Positions 1 to 8,177 of a stretch of 64,000 bases of DNA are shown piece after piece; within the stretch, counting starts at the first letter, position 1; each line of letters starts with the position of its first letter. Under the pieces are notes generated by a model that saw only the letters and a program-made list of their open reading frames with translations, did not search any database and was not told the origin of the DNA. The stretch spans positions 1 through 64,000 of the forward strand of contig JAVVEP010000016.1 of the NCBI GenBank assembly GCA_032250735.1, given 5' to 3'. Source of the DNA: Gammaproteobacteria bacterium. Its GTDB lineage: Bacteria > Pseudomonadota > Gammaproteobacteria > SZUA-152. The translations under genes and the position numbers were made by a program.

Positions 1-112
1 CCATGTACGCTCGACAGCAGCATCCCTCGGTAACTGCTCCTGCGTTACTCTACCTTCTGCATCCATGCAGTCGTGCTGCTGACGGTCTTGATTGCAGGGT
101 ATCCTTTCCATG
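1..112. repeat. Palindromic repeat element, copy 1 (left end outside window, interrupted)
   Basis: This is the right part of the element seen in full at 1520-1627 and 12939-13045, in the same orientation as the latter. Positions 85-112 carry the right terminal inverted repeat, with one change (TTGATTGCAGGG instead of TTGATTGAAGGG). The inner part reads like the other copies up to position 26 and resumes at 74. Between them lies a 47-base stretch (27-73) absent from the other two copies. The flank after 112 (GCCTTGTTAGTA) matches the flank of copy 3, so the repeated unit extends past the inverted repeats. Confidence 0.8.
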
Positions 113-192
113 GCCTTGTTAGTAGATATGACTTTAGATATGAATCCAGGGACACATGATTATGGTTAGGCAATACAGCGTGGAGAATACAT

Positions 193-1467
193 ATGCTCAT
201 CGAGGTTAAGGTGCCCGTGTTGTCGGAATCGATTGCCGATGCCACCTTGGTGAGCTGGCATAAAAAGGTCGGTGATATCGTCCGCCGGGACGAGAGTCTG
301 GTCGACCTGGAAACCGACAAGGTGGTGCTGGAGGTGGTGGCGCCGGGCGATGGCGTGCTCAAGAGCATCAAGCGCCAGGAAGGCGCCGTGGTGGTCGCGG
401 ATGAGGTGCTTGCCATCATTGACAGCGAGGCGCAGGCCGCGACGGTGGACGAGGGCCAGACCAATGCCCCGGCAACCATTTCACGGCTCAGCGGGGTGGC
501 GGCGACCGCGCCGCGGGTCGATGCGAAATCGATCGAGATCTATCTGAGCCCGGCCGCCCGCAAGCTGGCCGCCGAAAATAATATCGACCCCACGCGGGTG
601 AGCGGCACCGGCAAGGATCAGCGGATCACCAAGGCGGATGTTGTCGATTACTTGGTAACAAACAAATCGCACACAAACAGATCGGAAGCTGACAGAGTGC
701 AAGCGAACAAATCAGAGACAGACCGATCAGAGCCGCGTAGGGACAACCGCGAAACAGTCGCAGCGGGGCGTATGGAAAGGCGGGTGCCCATGAGCCGGCT
801 GCGGGCGCGTGTCGCCGAACGGTTGAAAGAGGCGCAGAACACGGCGGCCATCTTGACCACCTTTAACGAGGTGAATATGGACCCGGTGATGGCGCTGCGG
901 AGCAAATACAAACAGGCGTTTGAAAAGACCCACGGCGTGAAGCTCGGCTTCATGTCATTTTTTGCCAAGGCCGTGACCGAGGCGCTGAAACAGTACCCGG
1001 TGATCAACGCCTCGGTGGATGGTCAGGACATCGTCTATCATGGTTATTACGACATCGGCATCGCCGTCGGTTCGCCGCGGGGGCTGGTGGTGCCCATCCT
1101 GCGTGACGTGGAACAGATGAGTTTTGCCGATATCGAAAAGGGCATCGCGGACTTTGGGCTGCGCGCCCGCGAGGGGAAACTGACCCTCGATGAGCTGACC
1201 GGTGGCACCTTCAGTATCACCAATGGCGGCACCTTTGGTTCCATGCTGTCGACGCCGATCCTGAACCCCCCGCAGAGCGCGATTCTGGGGATGCACAATA
1301 TTCAGCCGCGTGCGGTGGTGGAAGAGGGCGAGGTGGTGGTGCGGTCGATGATGTACCTTGCCCTGTCCTATGATCACCGTATTATTGACGGGCATGAGGC
1401 GGTACTGTTTCTGGTGGCGATCAAGAATGCCTTGGAAGATCCGGCCCGTCTGTTGCTGGAGTTATAG
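193..1467 (+). CDS. sucB: Dihydrolipoyllysine-residue succinyltransferase, E2 of 2-oxoglutarate dehydrogenase
   Basis: E2 core enzyme of the 2-oxoglutarate dehydrogenase complex (TCA cycle, cytoplasm), moving the succinyl group from E1 via lipoamide to CoA. The 424 residues show an N-terminal lipoyl domain with the modified lysine at about K43 (DLETDKVV), a peripheral subunit-binding domain at about 116-154, and a C-terminal catalytic domain from about 195. That domain has the acyltransferase motif DHRIIDG (H395, D399). GGAG lies 7 bases before the ATG. The linker at about 156-190 is unusual: it is polar and built from two copies of an NKSxTxRSE-like unit, so it looks like a local duplication. 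lpdA follows on the same strand; sucA would be expected upstream, outside the window. Confidence 0.95.
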   Translation: MLIEVKVPVLSESIADATLVSWHKKVGDIVRRDESLVDLETDKVVLEVVAPGDGVLKSIKRQEGAVVVADEVLAIIDSEAQAATVDEGQTNAPATISRLSGVAATAPRVDAKSIEIYLSPAARKLAAENNIDPTRVSGTGKDQRITKADVVDYLVTNKSHTNRSEADRVQANKSETDRSEPRRDNRETVAAGRMERRVPMSRLRARVAERLKEAQNTAAILTTFNEVNMDPVMALRSKYKQAFEKTHGVKLGFMSFFAKAVTEALKQYPVINASVDGQDIVYHGYYDIGIAVGSPRGLVVPILRDVEQMSFADIEKGIADFGLRAREGKLTLDELTGGTFSITNGGTFGSMLSTPILNPPQSAILGMHNIQPRAVVEEGEVVVRSMMYLALSYDHRIIDGHEAVLFLVAIKNALEDPARLLLEL

Positions 1468-1519
1468 TCTCGGTGTTGTGGTATTTTTACGGGAAATGTT
1501 CGGGATACTTAAGACGGCG

Positions 1520-1627
1520 CATGGAAAGGATACCCTTCAATCAAGACCGTCAGCAGCAGGGATGCTGCTGTCGAGCGTACATGGATGTATTCTCAGCGTG
1601 TCTTGATTGAAGGGTATCCTTTCCATG
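1520..1627. repeat. Palindromic repeat element, copy 2 (complete)
   Basis: A 108-base unit in the sucB-lpdA gap. It begins CATGGAAAGGATACCCTTCA and ends with the reverse complement of the same arm, giving terminal inverted repeats of 27-28 bases. The inner part holds a smaller hairpin (GCAGCA..TGCTGC). The centre is inverted relative to copy 3. The right flank TGACTCAATAA also occurs, inverted, beside copy 3. No open reading frame is carried, so it is a non-autonomous, MITE-like or REP/BIME-like element (inference). As RNA it would fold into a long hairpin between the E2 and E3 genes. Confidence 0.85.
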
Positions 1628-1657
1628 TGACTCAATAATAAATACAGGGAAAATACC

Positions 1658-3076
1658 ATGTCCGATTTTGATGTGATGGTTATCGGCGGAGGACCGGGGG
1701 GTTATGTGGCCGCCATTCGCTGTGCCCAGCTGGGCATGAAGACGGCCTGCGTCGATGCCTATCTTGATCCCCGGGGCGAGTCCGTACTGGGCGGCACCTG
1801 TCTGAATATCGGCTGTATTCCCTCCAAGGCTCTGCTGGATACCACCCACCACTTTCATCGCGCCCAACATGAATTTGCCGACCACGGCATCAGCACCGGC
1901 GAGCTGCGCATCGACGTGCCGATCATGATGCGGCGCAAGCAGAAGGTGGTCGAGACCCTGACCGGCGGCATCGCCCTGCTGTTCAAAAAACACAAGGTCA
2001 CCTGGTTGAAGGGGCATGGCGCCCTGCTGGGCGAGCGGCGCGTGGCGGTCACTGAACCGGGGGCGGATGGCGCGGCGCAGGTGTATCAGGCCGCGCAGAT
2101 TATTATCGCCACGGGATCGTCTCCCGTCGCACTCAAAGGCGTGGCCTACGATGAGCGGGTGGTGAATTCCACCGGTGCGCTGGCCTTTGACAGCGTGCCC
2201 AAACGGCTGGCGGTGATCGGTGGCGGCGCGATCGGCCTGGAGCTCGGCAGTGTATGGAGCCGGCTGGGCGCGAAGACCACGGTGCTGGTGCGCGGCGACA
2301 AATTTCTCAAGCAGGTGGATCAGCAGCTGGCCAGGGCGGTGCAGGCCAATCTACAGCAGCAGGGCATGGACATCTGCCTGGGGGCGGAACTGCTGTCGGT
2401 GAAATCGACGGCCAAACAGGTGACGCTGACCTACCGCACGGCCGAGGGCGAAAAGCGCCTGCTGGTTGACCGCGTGCTGGTGGCCACCGGGCGCACGCCG
2501 AACAGCGGCGCAATCGGTGCCGAGGTGGCGGGGCTTGCGCTGGATGCCCGGGGCTTCATCGAGGTGGATGAGGACTGCCGCACCAACCTGCCGGGGGTGT
2601 ATGCCATCGGCGACGTGGTGCGCGGGCCGATGCTGGCGCACAAGGCATCGGAAGAGGGCGTTGCGGTGGCCGAGCGGATTGCCGGACAGCGGCCGGATCT
2701 CAATTACACGGTGATTCCCTCGGTGATCTACACCTGGCCGGAGCTGGCCTGGGTGGGGTCCACCAGCGAGCAGTTACAGGCCGAGGGGGTTGCCTTCAAG
2801 AGCGGCGTGTTTCCCTTTGCCGCCAGTGGCCGCGCCCACGCCGCCGGTGAAACCGCGGGCATGGTGAAGATCCTCAGCGATGCCGCCACGGACCGGATTC
2901 TTGGCGTGCACATCTACGGCCCGAATGCCTCGGAGCTGATCGCCGAGACCGTGGTCGCCATGGAATACGCCGCCTCGGCGGAAGACATCGCGCGTATCGT
3001 GCATGCCCATCCGACCCTGTCGGAGGCGGTGCATGAGGCGGCGCTGGCGGTGGATGGTCGACCGATCCATTTGTAA
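1658..3076 (+). CDS. lpdA: Dihydrolipoyl dehydrogenase (E3)
   Basis: FAD-dependent E3 subunit that reoxidises dihydrolipoamide on E2 with NAD+. The 472-residue length is typical. Seen in the sequence: the N-terminal FAD-binding glycine motif GGGPGG, the redox-active disulfide GGTCLNIGC (C48 and C53), the second dinucleotide-binding motif GGGAIGLELG, and the C-terminal catalytic His-Glu pair in HPTLSEAVHEA. AGGG lies 8 bases before the ATG. It follows sucB on the same strand with the palindromic repeat between them, so cotranscription is likely but the repeat could modulate it. Confidence 0.96.
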   Translation: MSDFDVMVIGGGPGGYVAAIRCAQLGMKTACVDAYLDPRGESVLGGTCLNIGCIPSKALLDTTHHFHRAQHEFADHGISTGELRIDVPIMMRRKQKVVETLTGGIALLFKKHKVTWLKGHGALLGERRVAVTEPGADGAAQVYQAAQIIIATGSSPVALKGVAYDERVVNSTGALAFDSVPKRLAVIGGGAIGLELGSVWSRLGAKTTVLVRGDKFLKQVDQQLARAVQANLQQQGMDICLGAELLSVKSTAKQVTLTYRTAEGEKRLLVDRVLVATGRTPNSGAIGAEVAGLALDARGFIEVDEDCRTNLPGVYAIGDVVRGPMLAHKASEEGVAVAERIAGQRPDLNYTVIPSVIYTWPELAWVGSTSEQLQAEGVAFKSGVFPFAASGRAHAAGETAGMVKILSDAATDRILGVHIYGPNASELIAETVVAMEYAASAEDIARIVHAHPTLSEAVHEAALAVDGRPIHL

Positions 3077-3090
3077 GTTTCTAGTTATGG

Positions 3091-3948
3091 TTACGGTGCG
3101 ACGCTGATCGAATTCATGCGAATGCCCAGCGGGCCGCGCGGCACATAAAACTGCATCACCTGCTTGTCGCGCAGGATCTCGATCGACACACTCTCGCTGC
3201 TGTCGCCCTGGGTGGTGGCGTTGCGCAGATCCTGGCCGTTGTAGATGCGCTCCCCGTTGTAGCGAATCACCTGATCCCCCGATTGCATGCCGGCGAGGCT
3301 GGCCGCGGAACCGGACAGTACGCTTTGCACGGCAATCCGGTTTGCCTGCCCTGCGGCGAACAGATAGGCGTCATAGGCGTTTTCGCCGAGTGTCTGTTTG
3401 ATGTTAGCGGACTTAGCCTCCAGTTTCTGATACTCCTCCCGGTAGCGTTTTGCCCCCGACCAGCCTTCACGTATGGCCTGATCGCGCAGATAGAGTTTCT
3501 CCAGTTCCAGTTGCTCAAAGTGGGTCTTTAACTGTTCGGCCTCTGTCGCGGCCATGCCGGCATCGATCAGGGCCTGCTGATTGAACCACGCCGTCGCGGG
3601 GGCCTGTGCTGCGGTCGCCGGTGCCTCGTCCGCCGTCGGCGGCGTGGCAGGGGTCTTGTCGATTTCGGTACTGATGGCAGAGGCGACAGAGGCAGCAGCG
3701 TTGGCAGAACCGGCAAGCACCGTCAGCCGCTTGCCCAGCGTCGCGACCTCGCCCTCCAGTTGCTGTCGAGCCAGGGTCTCCTGCTCAAGCTGCTGTGCCA
3801 GCGCGGCCAGTGTTTGCGTCAGCTCGCGGTTAGTCGTGGTGGCCTGGGCTGGCGAGCCGGGCGGGGCCGGAGTCGGTGACTGCAACAGCAGGCCGATAAC
3901 GATGCCGATGATGGCGGCGAGACTCAGACTGATAATGGAAGAGCGCAT
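3091..3948 (-). CDS. Membrane-anchored PDZ-domain protein with coiled coil
   Basis: A 285-residue protein convergent with lpdA. It starts with one hydrophobic segment (IISLSLAAIIGIVIGLLL), which is a signal anchor. An Ala/Pro/Thr-rich stretch and a predicted coiled coil (TLAALAQQLEQETLARQQLE) follow, then a second charged helical region. The last 90 residues form a PDZ-like domain (SGSAASLAGMQSGDQVIRYNG). PDZ domains bind protein C-termini, often in envelope proteases or secretion scaffolds; here no protease domain is present. The start at 3948 was chosen because an upstream extension would only overlap the ATPase gene in another frame and the hydrophobic anchor begins here. Its partner is unknown. 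Confidence 0.75.
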   Translation of the reverse strand: MRSSIISLSLAAIIGIVIGLLLQSPTPAPPGSPAQATTTNRELTQTLAALAQQLEQETLARQQLEGEVATLGKRLTVLAGSANAAASVASAISTEIDKTPATPPTADEAPATAAQAPATAWFNQQALIDAGMAATEAEQLKTHFEQLELEKLYLRDQAIREGWSGAKRYREEYQKLEAKSANIKQTLGENAYDAYLFAAGQANRIAVQSVLSGSAASLAGMQSGDQVIRYNGERIYNGQDLRNATTQGDSSESVSIEILRDKQVMQFYVPRGPLGIRMNSISVAP

Positions 3949-4036
3949 GGCTGGGTGGTTTTTCCTCGGTGGCGAAAGCATGGATGGCCGGTCGATTGAG
4001 CGGTAAAAATTTGGATATCGAGCGGAGATCAAAAGT

Positions 4037-5731
4037 TCATCCGCTCCAGTGGCCCTCGCGTATCCGGTTGATCGCCGCGGCCAGTTCATGCAGCCGGGGC
4101 AGGGCGAGGTTGCCGATCTTGTATTCGCTGAACACATCCAGGCCCTGCTGCTCGGCATCGGCCATCACTCGCCGCAGACCGCTGAGCAGGTTCTCGCCTT
4201 CCTCCGCATAGTGCTGTGCAAAATAGTGAATCATCAGGCCGATGCTGCGCGTCTGGCCGCTGTCGATGAGCTGTTCGACGCCGCTGAGGTCGATACGGTG
4301 CTCGCCATACAGCAGCTCGCGGGTGTCGCGCGTATCGATCTTCACCGCGCGATTGCCCCGTGCCGGGCTGAGCACATCGGCCATGGGTCGGCGGCTGGTG
4401 GGGGTGCAAAAGGGGCGGCCCGGGCTACGGTATTGCACGCCGGGGTCGGCGAGTGCCCGGGCCTGTTGGGTGACATCCCGTGGCTCGTAGGCATCCATCA
4501 TGATCACGGTATCCGCCACGTCAAAATAATCGCCCGAGCCACCCATCACGATCACCGAGGAGACACCGTGTTGTTCATACAGCTCACGCACCCGGTGCAG
4601 CAGCGGGGTGATGGGTTCCTTGTCGGCGGCGACCAGGGCCTGCATGCGCTGGTCGCGGATCATGAAATTGGTGGCCGAGGTATCCTCGTCAATCAGCAAC
4701 AGGCGGGTGCCGCACTCCAGGGCCTCGATGATATTGGCCGCCTGCGAGGTGCTGCCGCTGGCGTTTTCGGTACTAAAGGAGACGGTGTCGCGGCCAAAGG
4801 GCAGGTGGTCGATAAAGGGGCTGATGTTGACCCGGGCGATGGCGCGGTTGTCTTCCGCGCGCACCTTCACCGCATCTTCCAGGGTGGCGACCCGTTCGCG
4901 GCCGTCACCGGGAATGTGGTTGTACACCCCACGTTCCAGGGCATGCAGCAGGGTCGACTTGCCATGAAAACCGCCGCCGACGATCAGCGTGATGCCGCGC
5001 GGAATGCCCAGTCCGCGCAGCGGGCCGGCATTGGGTAGCTCGACGCTGCGGGCCAGCGAGGCCGGCGCCGCAAAGCGCAGCGCGTCCCGGCTCAGCGGGC
5101 GGTCGTCCACTCCGCTGGCGCGCGGCAGCAGCGAGCCATCGGCGATAAAGCCCACCAGTCCGGCCGATGCCAGCCAGTGACGCAGGGCGTCCTGATCCTC
5201 GATACTCTGCACATGCCGGCGCACACGCTCGGCATCCAGACTGTCGTGGTACAGGGCAGCCTTGACCACGCGGGGCAGCTCCTCCAGCAGCATGGCGATG
5301 GCCTCGCGTCCCGCCGCCCGCCGCCCCTGTGCGGGCAGGCCGAGGGTGAGGCGGGCCTCGACACCTTCGGCGTTCACCGCGACCGCATTGCGCACCAGCA
5401 CCTGCTGGCCACTCACCGAGATGTGCATCTCACCGCTGCCGCCGCTGCCGCGCCGACCCTTGACGTGCTGGCGGATGCCGTCCTGCACGGCGCGAGCGAT
5501 GAAATCCTCCAGCGCGATGCGGCGCACCGCCGTCTGCCACAGGGCCTCGGGAAAGCCCGCCAGCCCGGCGGCCAGCCGCACGCTGATGCGTGATGGAGTG
5601 GCGAAGGGATCGCCCTGGACATGATCGATGCTGAGGTCAAAATCGGCTATCTGATAAAGCCCGGCAATCGCCTTGTAGGCCTTGTAGCCCTTGCCGTCGA
5701 GCGCCAGCAGTTTTTTGCGTAAGGTTTCCAT
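4037..5731 (-). CDS. Predicted ATPase of the ABC class (COG3044-type)
   Basis: A 564-residue soluble P-loop protein of the family often annotated as predicted ATPase of the ABC class. It has an N-terminal domain of about 240 residues, then Walker A GGGFHGKSTLL, a Walker B-like RLLLIDEDTSATNFM, and a late IVMGGSGDYFDVAD segment. Family members lack transporter membrane domains; a nucleic-acid-related role has been proposed for eukaryotic relatives, and the bacterial role is unknown. The PDZ protein gene lies downstream on the same strand after 88 bases. No strong ribosome binding site is seen before the ATG at 5731. Confidence 0.85.
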   Translation of the reverse strand: METLRKKLLALDGKGYKAYKAIAGLYQIADFDLSIDHVQGDPFATPSRISVRLAAGLAGFPEALWQTAVRRIALEDFIARAVQDGIRQHVKGRRGSGGSGEMHISVSGQQVLVRNAVAVNAEGVEARLTLGLPAQGRRAAGREAIAMLLEELPRVVKAALYHDSLDAERVRRHVQSIEDQDALRHWLASAGLVGFIADGSLLPRASGVDDRPLSRDALRFAAPASLARSVELPNAGPLRGLGIPRGITLIVGGGFHGKSTLLHALERGVYNHIPGDGRERVATLEDAVKVRAEDNRAIARVNISPFIDHLPFGRDTVSFSTENASGSTSQAANIIEALECGTRLLLIDEDTSATNFMIRDQRMQALVAADKEPITPLLHRVRELYEQHGVSSVIVMGGSGDYFDVADTVIMMDAYEPRDVTQQARALADPGVQYRSPGRPFCTPTSRRPMADVLSPARGNRAVKIDTRDTRELLYGEHRIDLSGVEQLIDSGQTRSIGLMIHYFAQHYAEEGENLLSGLRRVMADAEQQGLDVFSEYKIGNLALPRLHELAAAINRIREGHWSG

Positions 5732-5842
5732 GTGCGAGGGTTGCGTGTCTTGTGCCGTGGCCTGTCGCCGTTATCGGCGTTTATTAAAGCACACTCGGCC
5801 GGCGATGGCCTGCAATGCTGTCACAGGCCCTGGACCGGGAAC

Positions 5843-6550
5843 TCAGGTGTCGGCGACAAAAAATATCGGCGCGTGCGAGATACGCTTGTAGACCTTGATG
5901 ATATTGCGTTGCGGAACCCAGTTGATCAGAAAGGTCGCGATGGCGGTCCACAGCGAGACCCAGGCGGCGACATTGAGCCCCTCTGTCAGGACATGGGCGA
6001 TAAAGGTGTCGTGATCGGTGATCTGGTGATTGATCCAGAACGACAGGAACAGGATGACGATGCCGATAATAAAATAGATCAACGAGGTGCGCAGCATTCT
6101 GCTCACCTCGCGATGCTCGCGTTCAACCAGGTATAAAAAATAGTTGTGGATACTGATCTTCACCCGTTCCATGAGGTTGTCATCTTCCAACTGGGCGAGC
6201 CGAAACTGGATGATAAAGTCTTCCTTGCCGATCTCGGTGACCGATTCGATCAGATAGTCGACCAGTCCGGCATCCAGCTCTTTTCTGACGTAGGGCGCAT
6301 GTTTGTCGAAATCATTGTAGAGATCCTTGATGCTGCCGGCGTCAATCTCAACCATGACCCTGTTATCATCGGTACGTTGATAGCGGCTCAGTGTGTTCTG
6401 CCGCATTAGGGATGTGATTTCGCGCAAGCTCGATGGCCATTGTGGGTGGAAGAGTTCAGCAAGTGTAGCCACTTTTTTGCTGACTGCCAGACGCGGCTCG
6501 GATAGCGCCAGGAGGGGGGTGGCATTGGCAGATCGCTGGCCGGTAGCCAT
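5843..6550 (-). CDS. Two-helix membrane protein of unknown function
   Basis: A 235-residue protein I do not recognise. Residues 1-145 are hydrophilic, including an acidic region (IDAGSIKDLYNDFDKH). Two transmembrane segments follow, at about 153-172 (SLIYFIIGIVILFLSFWI) and 193-212 (AAWVSLWTAIATFLINWV). The short C-terminus runs to FFVADT. A later start at 6406 (MRQNTLSRY) is possible; neither start has a clear ribosome binding site. It is transcribed divergently from the flavoprotein gene at 6685 and lies upstream of the ATPase gene on the same strand. Confidence 0.65.
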   Translation of the reverse strand: MATGQRSANATPLLALSEPRLAVSKKVATLAELFHPQWPSSLREITSLMRQNTLSRYQRTDDNRVMVEIDAGSIKDLYNDFDKHAPYVRKELDAGLVDYLIESVTEIGKEDFIIQFRLAQLEDDNLMERVKISIHNYFLYLVEREHREVSRMLRTSLIYFIIGIVILFLSFWINHQITDHDTFIAHVLTEGLNVAAWVSLWTAIATFLINWVPQRNIIKVYKRISHAPIFFVADT

Positions 6551-6684
6551 GGGACGATAACTGTTAGTAAGTGAGGGGGCGAAGTGGAGGGAACGGTATC
6601 GATGCTTGTTTGTGCGCGCGTTGGTGATACTGTTTTCGCGGCCCGGTTGCTACTGTCGATCTGTTCATCATCGCCGAGTAAGTC

Positions 6685-7944
6685 ATGAAAGGAAACCCTG
6701 AATCCCGACCCGGGCCGAGCGCCCTTCCGGTGCAGGTTGCTGTCATCGGCGGCGGCGCGGCCGGCTTTTTTGCAGCCATCGCCGTCAAGGAGAATCATCC
6801 CGCGGCCACGGTCACCCTGTTTGAGAAATCAAAACGCTTGCTGGCCAAGGTCAGGATATCGGGCGGTGGGCGCTGCAATGTCACCAATGCCTGCGACACC
6901 ATCGAGCAGCTCGCCGCGGCCTATCCCCGCGGCGGCAAGGCCCTGAAAAAGGCCTTTCGGCTGTTTGATAACAGACATGCCATGCACTGGTTTGAATCGC
7001 GGGGCGTGCCGCTGGTGGTGCAGGAGGATGGCTGTGTGTTTCCCGCCTCGCAGAATTCGCAGAGCATCATCGACTGCCTGTTCGGCCAGGCGAAAAAATG
7101 CCAGGTCCGCATCGAGACCGGGATGGGGGTGACGGCGATCCGGCCGCTCGATGGCCGGCTGAGTCTGGATTTCGCGCCGCCGGGGGCGGCCGCAAGGGTG
7201 TTTGATAAGGTGATTGTCACGACCGGCGGCTGTCCGAAACGCCACAACCTGCAATGGCTGGAAGACCTGGGTCACAAGATCGAGACGCCGGTGCCGTCGC
7301 TGTTTACCTTCAACATGCCGACCGAGCCGGTGACCGCGTTAATGGGCATTGTGGTGGAAAAGACCCTGGTGGCAATCCAGGGCAGCAGACTGAAGGCCGA
7401 TGGTCCGCTGTTGATTACCCACTGGGGCATGAGCGGGCCGGCGATCCTCAAACTGTCGGCGTTCGGCGCACGCCTGCTCAGTGAGCGGGACTATCGCTTC
7501 AACATCCAGGTGAACTGGGTGAATGTGCCGCGCCACGATGTGGTGATGGCCGACCTGAAAAACATTGCCGAGCACCATCCCCAAAAGCTCCTCACCAGCA
7601 TCCGCCCCTATGACCTGCCCGACAGGTTATGGCGTTACCTGCTGGAGAAGGGCGGCCTGCCCGCGCAGAAAAAGTGGAGTGAGCTCGGCAACAAGGGGCT
7701 GAATAAACTGGTGGAGGTGTTGAGTAACGACGTGTATGCGGTGCAGGGCAAGACCACCTTCAGGGAGGAGTTCGTCACCTGCGGTGGTATCAGCCTGGAG
7801 AGCGTCGATCCCACCACCCTGCAAAGCCGGGTCTGCAACAATCTCTATTTCGCCGGCGAGCTGCTGGATATTGACGGCATCACCGGCGGGTATAATTTCC
7901 AGGCCGCCTGGACCACCGGTTACATCGCCGGCAAGTTGCAGTAG
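6685..7944 (+). CDS. BaiN/YhiN-type NAD(P)/FAD-dependent oxidoreductase (HI0933-like)
   Basis: A 419-residue flavoprotein of the HI0933/YhiN family. It has an N-terminal Rossmann FAD motif (VIGGGAAGFFAAIAV), the family signature SGGGRCNVTNAC near residue 60, the segment TGGCPKRHNLQW, and the C-terminal FAD-contact region ELLDIDGITGGYNFQAAWTTG. Members are linked to flavin-dependent reduction of varied substrates (bile acid dehydroxylation in BaiN); the substrate here cannot be read from sequence. It starts at an ATG preceded by GAGTAAG. A repeat-rich 230-base gap follows before the UMF1 transporter on the same strand. Confidence 0.9.
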   Translation: MKGNPESRPGPSALPVQVAVIGGGAAGFFAAIAVKENHPAATVTLFEKSKRLLAKVRISGGGRCNVTNACDTIEQLAAAYPRGGKALKKAFRLFDNRHAMHWFESRGVPLVVQEDGCVFPASQNSQSIIDCLFGQAKKCQVRIETGMGVTAIRPLDGRLSLDFAPPGAAARVFDKVIVTTGGCPKRHNLQWLEDLGHKIETPVPSLFTFNMPTEPVTALMGIVVEKTLVAIQGSRLKADGPLLITHWGMSGPAILKLSAFGARLLSERDYRFNIQVNWVNVPRHDVVMADLKNIAEHHPQKLLTSIRPYDLPDRLWRYLLEKGGLPAQKKWSELGNKGLNKLVEVLSNDVYAVQGKTTFREEFVTCGGISLESVDPTTLQSRVCNNLYFAGELLDIDGITGGYNFQAAWTTGYIAGKLQ

Positions 7945-7954
7945 GTTTTGCGCG

Positions 7955-8112
7955 CTACGGTCTGTGGCTTTTACTTGGCACTATCTTGGCGTCGGGGATA
8001 CGGCGCAATGCCCTTCGGTTATTGCGCCCTACGGTCTGTGGCTTTTACTCGACACTCGGTACTCAAAACTCGGTACTCAAAACTCGGTACTCAAAACTCG
8101 GTACTCAAAACT
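7955..8112 (+). repeat. Direct repeats and a 14-bp tandem array
   Basis: A 21-base sequence (CTACGGTCTGTGGCTTTTAC plus T) occurs at 7955-7975 and again at 8029-8049. Directly after it, the unit CGGTACTCAAAACT is repeated four times without change (8057-8112). The array lies between a stop codon and the next true start, so it is intergenic. The reading frame that runs through it (to 7986) is an artefact of repeat units that happen to lack stops. Confidence 0.9.
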
Positions 8113-8177
8113 CGGCACTACCTTGGTGTTTCTATTTGACCTCGGCTGATGGACAATCGGCCACTGATCAAAAACCG

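Noticed and set aside
7986-8177. N-terminal extension of the UMF1 transporter
   Set aside because: These 64 codons are encoded by direct and tandem repeats and do not resemble the family; the ATG at 8178 starts directly before the conserved part.
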